DNA of 64,000 bases from Pannonibacter carbonis (GCF_003012935.1 NZ_PUDR01000019.1:1-64000); one strand, 5' to 3'. Positions 1 through 11,218 are shown, counted from the first letter of the stretch. Numbers and translations are program-made. Notes: generated from the sequence alone by a model not told the origin.

Positions 1-100
1 TCCCTGAAGAGCCGTGGAAGACCACCACGTCGATAGGAGGCATGTGGAAGCACGGCAACGTGTGAAGCTGAGCCTTACTAATAGCTCGTTCGGCTTGATC
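1..100 (+). rRNA. 23S ribosomal RNA, 3' end (partial)
   Basis: The first ~100 bases lack a credible gene and carry a motif typical of a 23S 3' end (gccttactaatagctcgtt near 72-90, followed by the terminal ggcttgatca). The gene starts upstream of the window. It lies in the expected place ahead of 5S rRNA and tRNA-fMet. The exact 3' end is approximate. Confidence 0.8.
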
Positions 101-299
101 ACTCTCATTAATCAATGTCCATTCCATTCTAAAGCGCTCACGGGCGCTGCCCTCCGCGAGGGCGGCCAAACGTGGCCGGCGCGCGTCGCGCTTGCGAACC
201 TTCGGTCCGTCAAGTCCCTCGATAGTCAGGGATACGCGACAAAATCATCGATGCCTCAAAAGGCAAAAAAGACCAGTTCCTCATTTGTCTGCACTTCGC

Positions 300-419
300 C
301 GGCCTGGTGGCCCCAGCGGGGGGCCCCCACCCGATCCCTTCCCGAACTCGGCCGTGAAACCCCCCAGCGCCAATGGTACTTCGTCTCAAGACGCGGGAGA
401 GTAGGTCGCCGCCAGGCCT
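300..419 (+). rRNA. 5S ribosomal RNA
   Basis: Conserved 5S core is visible (cccgatcccttcccgaactc at about 328-347, then gtgaaacc and the ggagagtaggtcgccgcc block near 396-413). The ends pair as ggcctgg with ccaggcc (301-307 with 412-418), forming helix I. Length of about 120 nt fits. It is the second-to-last gene of the rrn operon. Ends are good to a few bases. Confidence 0.9.
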
Positions 420-484
420 GCAAAGTCCAGACAAAAACTCTTCAACTCAATCAGCTCCGCGGACAAAACCGCAATACACCTCAA

Positions 485-2323
<1,839 letters not shown>

Positions 2324-2344
2324 GGCGCACTCTCCTTCCGGGGC

Positions 2345-2530
2345 TCAGGAGCGCGTCGTGCTGCGTTCCTTCGTCTGCTCCTCGAACACCTCCCGCGCGG
2401 CACGACGGGCGAGCAGGCGAGCCAACTCGACCAAGCGCAGGTCTGGACCATCGCCGGGGCGCTTGAGCGTCAATTCCGGCTCGACGAGCCGGAGCGCACT
2501 CCTTTGCTGTGGGCGTTTGCCGTTGTCCAT
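2345..2530 (-). CDS. small conserved protein upstream of the recombinase
   Basis: 61 aa, ATG at 2528-2530, ending 21 bp before the recombinase start, so probably in one transcript with it. Basic and helical, with the C-terminal pattern LARLLARRAAREVFEEQ. Small proteins with this helix are, from memory, often found just before serine recombinases of this type, and a recombination directionality or accessory role is possible but unproven. No known domain recognised. A longer reading frame exists upstream but is AT-rich and unlikely to be coding. Confidence 0.6.
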   Translation of the reverse strand: MDNGKRPQQRSALRLVEPELTLKRPGDGPDLRLVELARLLARRAAREVFEEQTKERSTTRS

Positions 2531-2689
2531 CGTTACACCGTTTGAAGCCGATTGCAAGTTGATCGACTTCAAAATTGTCGTGAACGGAAGTATAAGCAAC
2601 TGTAAAATAAGGCGTATATTCGACGGTGTTGGGCGCATTGTTATCGCTGATTGCGAAGTGTAGCGTATCATAGTGTGGCACAGCGAATG

Positions 2690-3244
2690 GAAAATACCGA
2701 GGTTAGCAGAGGCACAAAGAAAGAACGAGCTATGACGCCAGATCAATGGAGGACGATCTGTGATCGGGTCGCCAATGAGATGCTCGCGTACACTCGGTCC
2801 TTCCTCACGCCGCTTGGAATGGAAGTCGAATGTTACGTGTTTCCTGGCAAGCGTATTGGCGCCGCGTTTGGGAGCTTCCCGAAACATTGGAAGCAGATAT
2901 TTAGGAAGTCACTGCTTTCTGACGTGACGCCCCACGTCCTGCGACACAGTTTCGCGAGCATCGCCAACGATCTCGGATTCACCGAAATCACCATTGCCGC
3001 ACTCGTGGGCCATTCGAAAGGGACGATGACGAGCAAATATATTCACACGCTCGACACAGCGTTGATCATGGCAGCCGACACGATTTCCGGATACATTCAA
3101 GGACTACTCGACGGCGTCGAATTCAAGCAAACGGCATACGCGCTTGACCGAGATTCAAGGAGAGTTGCGCTCAGTCGGTTCCTAGCCAAAGCCACCGGGG
3201 AGTCGCCCAGCCACTCTGACGGAGATTCGCAGCTGGCTGCATAA
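2690..3244 (+). pseudogene. tyrosine recombinase, C-terminal catalytic remnant
   Basis: The segment from about 2835 on matches the end of a phage-type integrase: HVLRHSFASIANDLGF, then GHSKG, then the tyrosine nucleophile in TSKYIHT. The SAM-like N-terminal domain and the first catalytic arginine are missing. The ~50 residues ahead of the homology do not look like an integrase. It is probably the remains of an older element at the same tRNA. Start position is uncertain. Confidence 0.6.
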
Positions 3245-3289
3245 CTTTGGACGAGTAACGCCCGTTGGCAGAGCACTGGATCGGGAAAA

Positions 3290-3802
3290 ATGGCCTTTAA
3301 GACCGTTGCAGACATTTTGGAGCCCGATCCGCGCTTCGCTGATCTCTGCGTCATTGAAAACGGCCAGGCCCGCCGAATGACTCTTGTGGACCATCATAAC
3401 GCGCTCGCCGGCATCGGTCTCGCGGGCACCGCACCGTCTGATGTTCTGGCTGCTTACGATCGCGCCCGAAACACGATCATTTATGCCTTCTTCGACTACG
3501 ATCTCTTCGTGGTCGGAGAAGTCCAAGCATTTGGCGCCTTCGAGTTAGCGCTGAAACACAGGCTCAACGGCCACGGAGGCGCCGCGCGAGGTACACTGAG
3601 AAATCTTGTCGACAGAGCGAGAAAGGCTGGAATCCTACCCGCGCTCATGTCGGATCGAACAGCGGCCTTCGACCCAATCGAAGCCCTCATCGCGCTGCGG
3701 AACGGGCTATCCCACGGCACTTCCGACATTCATTCACCGGCGATGGCGCTTGAGATACTGGAAGCGTGCGCGTCATGGATCGATCATGTATTTCCGGCGT
3801 AG
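3290..3802 (+). CDS. HEPN-like protein (putative RNase effector)
   Basis: 170 aa, mostly helical. The C-terminal part carries RNGLSH (residues 137-142), which fits the R-x4-H active site of HEPN ribonucleases; Asn after Arg is the most common variant. The family includes many toxin and anti-phage RNases. It lies upstream of, and on the same strand as, an AbiJ-like gene and a PD-(D/E)XK gene, so a defence role is likely. The start is ATG at 3290 behind a weak gggaaa. The family was not identified more precisely. Confidence 0.6.
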   Translation: MAFKTVADILEPDPRFADLCVIENGQARRMTLVDHHNALAGIGLAGTAPSDVLAAYDRARNTIIYAFFDYDLFVVGEVQAFGAFELALKHRLNGHGGAARGTLRNLVDRARKAGILPALMSDRTAAFDPIEALIALRNGLSHGTSDIHSPAMALEILEACASWIDHVFPA

Positions 3803-3859
3803 TCCGACCGGCTAGTCGCCGCCTATCACCGATCTTTCAAGCCATGCTAGATATCGGGA

Positions 3860-4663
3860 ATGGATAAATTGTCGCCATTTTCAGATCGATTCGGATTTCG
3901 CCCCCCCGACGCCGAGATCACTATCCGGGAAGACGCGCCTGACGTTGTGCGCGATGGCGTATTAATGCTTGGCTATGCCTGTGGCCTCGGGCCAGACCGA
4001 ATGCGAGACGCCGTCTGCGAGGTTCTGCTGAGGCGACCGGACCCGAACAACTGGTCGCCTGGGAACGTCGAAAACGAGGTTTCTCAACTGATCGATGGCG
4101 CGCCCTGGTATAGGGTCTATGACATCGCCGAACGCCTCTACCACGCCGTCGGGGAGGGCGACTACACCGACTCCCGGAGGCCAGAATTTGAGCGTCGCCT
4201 GAACCTGCTGTTTCACGAACATGGCGTTGGCTGGCAGATGAAAGCGGGCGTTATCGTCGCCCGCGGATCTGAGCCGTTCGAACTGGCCACCGGCGACGCG
4301 GCTCAAATCATGCGGGACGCTGGGACGCCAACCGCCGCCAACGAATTGCATGAGGCCCTCAAGGACATCTCGCGCCGACCGGCGGCTGACGTTACGGGCG
4401 CCATCCAGCATGCCATGGCCGCCTTGGAATGCGTGGCGCGCGAAATCGACGGAAGCACCGACACCCTCGGAAAGATCATCGGTCGGCTGAGCTTTCCTCC
4501 CCCGCTTGACACCGCTCTGCATAAGCTATGGGGGTTTGCCTCCGAACAGGGCCGTCACATTCAAGAAGGTCGCGAGCCCCGGTTCGAAGAAGCCGAACTC
4601 GTGGTCACCGTGGCGTCTGCGGTAAGCGTTTATCTCCTGCGGGCCTCGGGTCGAGCGAGGTAG
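3860..4663 (+). CDS. AbiJ-like abortive infection protein (AbiJ N-terminal domain type plus HEPN-like C-terminus)
   Basis: 267 aa. The N-terminal region (about residues 6-100; RFGFRPPDAEITIREDAP, then RPDPNNWS and YDIAERLY) resembles the AbiJ N-terminal domain 4 family. The C-terminal ~60 residues (LDTALHKLWGFASEQGRHIQEGREPRFEEA) resemble the divergent HEPN-like tail of these proteins, although the canonical R-x4-H is not obvious. AbiJ-type proteins act in phage abortive infection. The next gene begins two bases after its stop codon, so translation is probably coupled. Confidence 0.65.
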   Translation: MDKLSPFSDRFGFRPPDAEITIREDAPDVVRDGVLMLGYACGLGPDRMRDAVCEVLLRRPDPNNWSPGNVENEVSQLIDGAPWYRVYDIAERLYHAVGEGDYTDSRRPEFERRLNLLFHEHGVGWQMKAGVIVARGSEPFELATGDAAQIMRDAGTPTAANELHEALKDISRRPAADVTGAIQHAMAALECVAREIDGSTDTLGKIIGRLSFPPPLDTALHKLWGFASEQGRHIQEGREPRFEEAELVVTVASAVSVYLLRASGRAR

Positions 4664-4665
4664 CG

Positions 4666-5964
4666 TTGGCCCAAGCTGATGAACCCGATGGAGATGGCCC
4701 CAACGGCGCACCCAAATGGGTCTTGCCAACGGAGATCCCGTTCAGGGAGCTCAAAGGCAGGGCGTTGGAAGAATGCTTGTTCTGGCTGCTCGATGGGATC
4801 GGCGCGCGTGATCTCGAGTGGCGCCTCGGCGGTATTGGCGGCGGCGCTGCCGATGGTGGCCGCGACCTTGAAGGCCGGTTCTATATGCCAGGCGCGGACG
4901 GTCAGATCGAGGCGAAGCGGTGGTGGATTGAATGTAAGGGGCGGGCTGGGACGGTCGAGAAGGATGCGGTGACGTCGGCCTGCAACAACGTCCTGGCCGA
5001 CGGAACTGTCGATTGCCTGGTAATCGCGACGAACACGACGTTTTCAAACCCGACCCGCGACTGGGTGAAGACCTGGCAGGCGCGCTTTCCCAAGCCGCAG
5101 ATTCTACTGTGGGACCAACCCGTCCTGGAGCGCATGCTGAGCGACCAGCCCTCGACCGTGTTGCGGCTGTTCGAGGGCGGCCTCAGCTCCGCCGGATATC
5201 TACAAGCCATCACAGAACGCTTCTGGAACCTATTGGAATATAGCTCGATCGAGCGAGCCCGGCGGATCTGGGCGGAGCGCGGAACGCTTGAGATCGGTCC
5301 GATGGAGCGAATCGCCCTCATAGCCAACGAGTTTGCCCACGGCAGCATCGATGAGCGGCCTTGGGGCGGATATTGCACGGACGAGGAAGCCCTCGCGGCC
5401 TGTTCGATGGCGATTTTCAATCTATTGTTCCTTTACACCCGACTGATGAAGGCTGGCGGACAACAGGGTCCGATCATCGAAGCGATAGCCTACCTTATTC
5501 TGGCGACCCTCCGTCACGGCCAGTCCGAACGACTGCAGGAGGTTATGGAGATCGCCCTCCGAACCGAGGGCGGTGAGCCCTTCCCGGAGAAAGTTGTGGA
5601 TCTGCTCCTGGGCCCAGCCCTCGACAGTCTTCGTGGTGATCTACAGTTGGTGTGTAGCTGTGATTGCGATCGCTTCTCCAGAGACGACAGTCTGAAACAC
5701 TGGGAACGCAGCCATCCGATCGAGACATATTGGTCTCGCTTTGGCCGAAACGGCGCGCCGTCGAATGCGGGCGATCAGTCCTATGCCCGCCTTGAGCGGA
5801 CGGCGGAGCCTTGCAGGGTTGGCTTCCAGGTCGACGAGGAGCGATCCTGCCCCCTCTATCAGATCGACATTTCGATCGAGAACCTCACCGACTTTTTCGC
5901 GATCGCTGCGCGCGTCCTCAAGTACCGGGCGCCGACGCCGTCGCGGCGCCAAACCGTCATTTAG
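4666..5964 (+). CDS. restriction endonuclease-like protein (Mrr-type PD-(D/E)XK fold)
   Basis: 432 aa from the chosen TTG at 4666. The N-terminal third carries a nuclease core: GGAADGGRD (Asp67), then WWIECKGR (Glu89 and Lys91), then VDCLVIATN and a helix ending QPVLERML. This is the arrangement of Mrr-like endonucleases. The remaining ~270 residues are helical and unrecognised, perhaps a sensor. The TTG start fits a gagcgagg ribosome site and coupling to the AbiJ-like gene; an in-frame ATG at 4528 would overlap that gene by 136 bp. Role inferred as DNA degradation in a small defence cluster. Confidence 0.6.
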   Translation: MAQADEPDGDGPNGAPKWVLPTEIPFRELKGRALEECLFWLLDGIGARDLEWRLGGIGGGAADGGRDLEGRFYMPGADGQIEAKRWWIECKGRAGTVEKDAVTSACNNVLADGTVDCLVIATNTTFSNPTRDWVKTWQARFPKPQILLWDQPVLERMLSDQPSTVLRLFEGGLSSAGYLQAITERFWNLLEYSSIERARRIWAERGTLEIGPMERIALIANEFAHGSIDERPWGGYCTDEEALAACSMAIFNLLFLYTRLMKAGGQQGPIIEAIAYLILATLRHGQSERLQEVMEIALRTEGGEPFPEKVVDLLLGPALDSLRGDLQLVCSCDCDRFSRDDSLKHWERSHPIETYWSRFGRNGAPSNAGDQSYARLERTAEPCRVGFQVDEERSCPLYQIDISIENLTDFFAIAARVLKYRAPTPSRRQTVI

Positions 5965-6089
5965 GACTGATCAGCCCCATCGTCCCCTGGACATGGATTC
6001 AGGTATCTTCGATCACAGGTCGGAGATTTTCGGCAAATGGCGGCGCACGGTTTTCGTCGACGGTGACGTTGCCCCCTATTTGCCCTCGT

Positions 6090-7201
6090 TCATGACTGGA
6101 CTCTGTTCTCGATGTGGTCCGTCTTGGACCGGGTTGCAAACTCGTTGGGGGTGAGGCCGCCAAGGCTCGTGTGCGGCCGGTGGGCATTGTAGTCCACTCT
6201 CCATTCTTCGATCAGCCGGCGAGCGGTCGGCAGGTTGCGGAACATGTGCTCGTTGAGACACTCGTCCCGGAAGCGACCATTCAGGCTCTCGACGAACCCG
6301 TTCTGCATCGGCTTGCCCGGCGCAATGTAGTGCCACTCGACCTGGCTATCCTCCTGCCATTGCAGGATTGCCCGCGATGTCAGCTCGGTGCCGTTGTCGC
6401 TGACGACCATGAGCGGCCGGCCGCGAAGGGCGATGAGCGCATCGAGCTCGCGGGCGACCCGCTGGCCGGAGAGCGAGGTGTCGACGACGAGTGCCAGGCA
6501 TTCGCGGGTGAAGTCGTCGACCACGACCAGCACACGAAAGCGCCGTCCGTCGACCAACTGGTCGGCGACGAAGTCCAGGCTCCAGCGCTGGTTCGGGCCC
6601 TGTGGCATGGCCATCGGCGCCCGTGTCCCGAGCGCGCGCTTGCGCCCGCCACGCCGGCGCACCGTCAGCCGCTCTTCACGATAGAGCCGGAACAGCTTCT
6701 TATGGTTCAGCACGATGCCGTCCCGCCGCAGCAGGATGTGCAGCCGCCGATAGCCGAACCGTCGCCGCTGACCCGCCAGGGTCTTCAGGCGCTCCCGGAT
6801 CGTCACGTCGTCGGAGCGACGCGAGGCATAGCGATAGGTCTTCGGATCAAGCCCGATCAGGCTGCAGGCCCGACGCTGCGAGTAGCTCTTCTCTTCGATG
6901 GCCCAGGTCACGAACGCTCTCCGCGATCCGGGCTTCAGAAGTTTTTTCCAAGCGCCTCGCGCAACGTCGCGACGTCGAGCATCGACTCCGCCAGCAGCTT
7001 CTTGAGCTTCCGGTTCTCGTCGTCGAGCGCCTTCAGGCGGCGCGCGTCGGAGACCTCCATCCCGCCATAGCGATTGCGCCAATTGTAGAGGGTCGCATCG
7101 CTGATCCCGTGCTTGCGGCAGAGATCCGCCACCGCAATCCCGGCCTGGTGCTCCTTCGGCACCGCAATGATCTGCTCTTCGCTAAACCGGCTCTTCTTCA
7201 T
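6090..7201 (-). CDS. IS3-family transposase OrfAB (via programmed -1 frameshift)
   Basis: OrfB continues from the slippery site in the -1 frame ([10 protein letters not shown]...) to the stop at 6090. The rve integrase core shows all three acidic residues: Asp in WSLDFVAD, Asp in VVSDNGTE and Glu in [10 protein letters not shown], with the expected spacing. The OrfB frame is open back to 7082 but its true N-terminus comes from fusion with OrfA. Function: cut-and-paste (copy-out type) transposition of the IS. Confidence 0.88.
6935..7201 (-). CDS. IS3-family transposase OrfA
   Basis: 88 aa with a helix-turn-helix ([20 protein letters not shown]) followed by a leucine-zipper-like helix ([18 protein letters not shown]). 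It binds the IS ends and multimerises. Its last codons (LGKNF then TGA) overlap the slippery heptamer A AAA AAC at 6941-6947, used for -1 frameshifting into orfB. Start ATG at 7199-7201 behind a purine-rich site. Confidence 0.9.
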   Translation of the reverse strand: MKKSRFSEEQIIAVPKEHQAGIAVADLCRKHGISDATLYNWRNRYGGMEVSDARRLKALDDENRKLKKLLAESMLDVATLREALGKNF

Positions 7202-7298
7202 CTCCGTCTCCTTCCGACGGAGTCCAATTCAAACCGAGGGCGCTTCAGGGGGCAACGTCAACGGTCTCCGCGGCGTGCAAAGGCTTAGAGCGTCGCGC

Positions 7299-9062
7299 CT
7301 AGACTGCGACTTGAGGGTCGGCAGGCAGAGCAATAATGTTCGCAGCGCCAAACCAAGCGGTAAGTTGCGCCATAGCATTCTGGGAGAGCGCCTGTGTGAA
7401 TAATAGGGCCAGCCGGATCTTTGGCCGCGAGCACGCCACGTAGAACAGATTGCGATTGTTCTCGAAGAACTCGGTCTTGTCTGCAGGCGGACCCGGTTCG
7501 ATCCATTCGAGCATCTGGCCGAAGTTATATTTGTTCCACCCACGACCGACGATCACAAGCACGTTCTCGAACTCGGCACCCTTGACTCCGTGCTTGGTGG
7601 CGAAGGGCGTGTGCCCGTCGATGAATCGGTCGAGGGCGATCAACTCCGTATAGCGGACCGCACGCAGCTTCCGAAGTTGGGTGACGCGCCGGGATTCCCC
7701 TTCGACCGGCTCGGGGCCGGAGTCGGCTAGTCGCCGCTCGGCTTCTTCCACAGGTTCGGGAAGTCGCATGTGCGGCTGCGCGGCGATGAAGTCGACAACC
7801 TCGCCAATCGTCCCCGACGTTCGCAGTGCGGTCAGTGCAGCCATGGCGTCCGACCACGCCACCTTATCCGCGTGCTTGTGTATTTTAGGCGCACCGGCTC
7901 CAAAGCATCCGAACATTTCGCCGTAGCGCTTCGCCTCAAAGGCGGCGCAAGCCGGCTCCAACTGGTCGGACAGAAATTTGATGTGGGGATCGTCCTTTTT
8001 CAGCCAAGGATCGTTAAACTGGCCATAGATTGGCGGGATACTTGAATAGCCCTGCTCACGAGCAAGGACGCTGTGGCTGAGCATGAGAATCTTGGTTTTC
8101 CCAACCCCGAGATCCCAGCCCTCGGCCGCGAGCCTATGCTTGATGTGTGTGAAATATGCCTTTGCGGCCTCAGGGCTTGTATCGCCTGTCCAGTGCCCGC
8201 CGCCTTGTCCGGTCCGCCTGGAGCCGGGCCAAAGATTGGTGTGAAACACGCGCGCTTCGCCCGGCAGGGCTGGATCACGCACCATCTGGGGCAGCGCCGG
8301 CCGCATTCGATTGAGGACTTGAACGATCGGGTCGGTGGATCGGAAGTTCGCATTCTTGTCGATCACTTCCAACGCCGCGTGCTCGACCAGGCCGCAGCCT
8401 TCACCGTAAATCTTCTGCCAGTGATCGCCGAATAGCCCGATCTGTGGACCTTGGCCCGTGTCCAGGAACCACGCCTTGAGCGCATCGACGAAGCCAGCGT
8501 CGGTGTCTTGGTATTCGTCGATCAGAAGGATGGGATAGCGCGCAGTCAAGACCGATCGGAACTTGGGATAGGCGAGCGCCTTCATCATAAGCGCAAGGAC
8601 ATCGTCATGCCTCAAAGTCACCTGATGGTCGCTGACGCTGGGATATCCCAACTCGTAATGGACGCGGCGGGCTCCGATGCCGTCGACAGGTTCGAGACGC
8701 TCCGCCCAGCCATCAAGTTCGGGAACGAGCGCGCGAAGATTAGATTGGAAGTCCTGCAGAATGGACCAGCAAAAGCCGTGGATCGTATCGGGACGCACGG
8801 CAGGATGGGCCTGGATGCGCGAAATGATCTCGTCCTTGGCGACGTTGGTGTAGGTGATGCAGCCGACCTGCTGCCCGCGGCGAAGAAGCTCGGCGCCTCG
8901 TCCCTCAATCAAGCGGCGGAGCGCCTTGTCCAGCGAGTAAGTCTTGCCTGCGCCTGCGCCGGCTTCCAGACGGAAGCTGCGCCCATCGTCCAGACAGGCG
9001 AACATCCGTTCGAGGGCCACGCGCCCGGCGGCGTCTGCCGGATTTTCCGCTTCCTCAGCCAT
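7299..9062 (-). CDS. gajB: UvrD/Rep-family helicase, Gabija GajB-like
   Basis: 587 aa. Walker A GAGAGKT (residues 35-41), Walker B LLIDEYQDTD (near 182), GLFGDHWQKIY after it, and the C-terminal helicase motifs VKGAEFENVLV and FYVACSRP. Superfamily 1A helicase fold. In Gabija, GajB acts with the GajA endonuclease in anti-phage defence. It overlaps gajA by 8 bp (ATGGCTGA), so translation is coupled. It is somewhat longer than the usual ~500 residues. Could alternatively be the helicase of a related OLD-UvrD system. Confidence 0.8.
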   Translation of the reverse strand: MAEEAENPADAAGRVALERMFACLDDGRSFRLEAGAGAGKTYSLDKALRRLIEGRGAELLRRGQQVGCITYTNVAKDEIISRIQAHPAVRPDTIHGFCWSILQDFQSNLRALVPELDGWAERLEPVDGIGARRVHYELGYPSVSDHQVTLRHDDVLALMMKALAYPKFRSVLTARYPILLIDEYQDTDAGFVDALKAWFLDTGQGPQIGLFGDHWQKIYGEGCGLVEHAALEVIDKNANFRSTDPIVQVLNRMRPALPQMVRDPALPGEARVFHTNLWPGSRRTGQGGGHWTGDTSPEAAKAYFTHIKHRLAAEGWDLGVGKTKILMLSHSVLAREQGYSSIPPIYGQFNDPWLKKDDPHIKFLSDQLEPACAAFEAKRYGEMFGCFGAGAPKIHKHADKVAWSDAMAALTALRTSGTIGEVVDFIAAQPHMRLPEPVEEAERRLADSGPEPVEGESRRVTQLRKLRAVRYTELIALDRFIDGHTPFATKHGVKGAEFENVLVIVGRGWNKYNFGQMLEWIEPGPPADKTEFFENNRNLFYVACSRPKIRLALLFTQALSQNAMAQLTAWFGAANIIALPADPQVAV

Positions 9063-11124
9063 TCTCGCCGACCTTGCCCACGTTCACCGCGTCGCCGACG
9101 GCGTCTGCCACGATCTCAACCCCGACCTGCGGAGCCAGCTCTACGGGTGCAGGATTGCCCTCCGCCAGCCAGCGCAGCCCCTCGGCAATATATTGGGGGA
9201 CATACCAGTCGGTGTGCTCGATCGCGTGCTCCAGCGCGAAGGTGGACTTCTTCTGATCGCCAGCCAGGACGTAAGCCGCAAGCGCGGGGTCGCCGTCCAG
9301 AGGGAAACGCGCTGGATTGGCCAGGATGAAGGCGTCCTCGAAGCTCCGGCCACACGGTCCACCGGCCGCTTCCGGTATCTGGAAAGCGATGCGCCGAATG
9401 CCGGCGGTCTTTTCGGGAGCGGCTTTTCCGAGCAGCGCCTGTGGCGAAACATCGTCCCCGAACCAGGCTTTAAGGCATCCGTTGCTGGTGAACACACCCT
9501 CTGCGACCGGCACGGCCACCCGCTTTCCAGCATCATTGGGCCTAACTGCGTCGATGTCGGTGATGATGAGGGTGCGCAATTCAAGGAAGGAGAGGAGATC
9601 GAAGAATCGGTGGGCATAAGCACCGCCGACCTCCATCACCGTGAGATATTGGCTGCCGAGCTGCGGTTGTCCGGCGGCGGTGCTGTCGGTCTTGCGGATC
9701 ATCGCCGGGAGCAGGATGCGCTCCGCTGTGCCCTCGATCAGGACCGCCTTGTCAGCGAAAAACAGATCGCACCGCGTCAGGGTCAAATATTGATGCAAGA
9801 ATTCGCGGTCGGGCACGGCCGCGCCGCCCATGCCTTTGCGCAAATCCTTCACCACCGAGCGGCGCATGCCCACGCCGTCCGGAACCGAGAGAAAATAACG
9901 CATGGCCTCGAAGCGCGCTTCGTTTGCCATATGCGGTGAGTGCGTGGTGACGACGAACTGGACCGGCCAAGGCCTGTTCTCGTTGAGCTGGGCGACGAAG
10001 GCGCTCGTGATCTGGTCGAGCTGCCGGATGAAGACTTCCTGCATCTGCGGATGCAGGTGCGCTTCCGGTTCTTCGATAAAGATCAAATGCACACCAGCGG
10101 CGGTCGGGGTGGCCTGATACTCGCGGAAGAACCGCAGTAACTGAAGCAGCATGTAGACGAGGTTACGCACACCGAGCCCGTTGTATGTTTCGGGCAGGGT
10201 CATGCCATTGACGCCGACGTAGCGAACCTTGGTGTGATCGTTCAGCAGCTTGTCGACATCGAAACTCGTCTCGGTGACGAGGCCGGGATCGGAGAGACCG
10301 GGATAGCCGAACAAGTCGAACGTCGGCAAAAGCGAAGTGAGCTTCGCGTTGAAGCCTGCGTGTAAGTCGCCTTGAATTTGCTCAACTGCCGCCTTGAGTT
10401 GCTCTGCCGTCGTCCGCTTCTCGGGGTCGACAGGATCGGTGAGAGCCGATTGAAATAGCACCTCAACGACTTTGCCGAGAACGTCCCGCTCGCGGTGGGT
10501 GTCGTCGTCAAGGCCGCGCTGCGCATTGATGAAACCGCCGCGGACGAGCGCTGTGAGTGTTTTTGGTTCCAGCACCTTTCGATTGGTCTGGTCATTGGGA
10601 TCGACCGCTTCCAGCGACGCCACGTAGGCGCTTGTCACTCGGCTACCCAAAGCCCGAAACAAGGTCGAACGGTTGACCGCCACATCCTCGCCGACCGTGA
10701 GGTCAGCGAAGAGCGTTGTCGGCGCCGTAGGTCGAGGTCCGTATGTCAGGATGAGCCGTGCCTCGCTACAATTCGGATCGAGATCGACGATGCATTCGCT
10801 CAGCGGGCCGAGATCTGGAGCGTTGACGTCATAGGTGATGTCGATCGTGACCTTGATCGATGGAAGGAGTGCGATGACGTCTGGCGCAGTGCCCCCCGCG
10901 CGGAAGGCCTCGAACGCCGCCCAGAAGCGCTCGTGGCAACCCAGGGAAAAATCCTCCAACCTAAATGACGGGGCTTTTTCGCCGAGGAGTCGGCGGAATA
11001 GCTCTGCTATCGAGGTCTTGCCGCTATTGTTGCGCCCTACGATCAGCGTAGTGCGATCTTCCAACCCCACTGCGACACCTCGCAGAAGTCGGAAGTTCTC
11101 GATTTCGACCCCTTTGATTCGCAT
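9055..11124 (-). CDS. gajA: OLD-family ATP-dependent endonuclease, Gabija GajA-like
   Basis: 689 aa from ATG at 11122-11124 (preceded by aagagg). N-terminal ABC-type ATPase with Walker A GRNNSGKTS (residues 30-38) and the EEPEAHLHP region near 353. C-terminal Toprim domain with LIEGTAERILLPAM (near 461) and the acidic pair in IITDIDAV (near 521). This ATPase-Toprim order defines OLD/GajA nucleases, which nick DNA when nucleotide levels fall during infection. Larger than the usual ~580 residues, with an extra stretch between Walker A and the signature. Transcribed divergently from qatA, sharing an operator. Confidence 0.82.
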   Translation of the reverse strand: MRIKGVEIENFRLLRGVAVGLEDRTTLIVGRNNSGKTSIAELFRRLLGEKAPSFRLEDFSLGCHERFWAAFEAFRAGGTAPDVIALLPSIKVTIDITYDVNAPDLGPLSECIVDLDPNCSEARLILTYGPRPTAPTTLFADLTVGEDVAVNRSTLFRALGSRVTSAYVASLEAVDPNDQTNRKVLEPKTLTALVRGGFINAQRGLDDDTHRERDVLGKVVEVLFQSALTDPVDPEKRTTAEQLKAAVEQIQGDLHAGFNAKLTSLLPTFDLFGYPGLSDPGLVTETSFDVDKLLNDHTKVRYVGVNGMTLPETYNGLGVRNLVYMLLQLLRFFREYQATPTAAGVHLIFIEEPEAHLHPQMQEVFIRQLDQITSAFVAQLNENRPWPVQFVVTTHSPHMANEARFEAMRYFLSVPDGVGMRRSVVKDLRKGMGGAAVPDREFLHQYLTLTRCDLFFADKAVLIEGTAERILLPAMIRKTDSTAAGQPQLGSQYLTVMEVGGAYAHRFFDLLSFLELRTLIITDIDAVRPNDAGKRVAVPVAEGVFTSNGCLKAWFGDDVSPQALLGKAAPEKTAGIRRIAFQIPEAAGGPCGRSFEDAFILANPARFPLDGDPALAAYVLAGDQKKSTFALEHAIEHTDWYVPQYIAEGLRWLAEGNPAPVELAPQVGVEIVADAVGDAVNVGKVGENG

Positions 11125-11218
11125 AAATTTCAGGCCTCTTTTCTTGGTGGCCCCATGGGCTTTTGCTGTGCTCTCGGCGCAATGCACCCGTAGAATCTCA
11201 CTCTAGAAAAAATGTGAT

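Larger units (their letters stand above)
6064..7260 (-). mobile_element. IS3-family insertion sequence (IS407-like group), 1197 bp, complete
   Basis: Ends are inverted repeats starting tgacgttgccccct (6064-6077 on the + strand and 7247-7260 on the - strand), and the similarity continues at gccctcg. The direct flanks are ACGG on both sides (6060-6063 and 7261-7264), a 4-bp target duplication as expected for the IS407 group. It carries orfA and orfB with a -1 frameshift site. It sits between the PD-(D/E)XK gene and gajB and breaks no recognisable gene. It looks recent and intact. Confidence 0.9.

Noticed and set aside
5965-6063. gene interrupted by the IS element
   Set aside because: Joining the flanks across the target repeat gives only a frame that is antisense to the end of gajB; the IS seems to sit between genes.
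6114-7070. 318-codon plus-strand frame within the IS
   Set aside because: Antisense of the transposase; IS3 elements do not carry such a gene.
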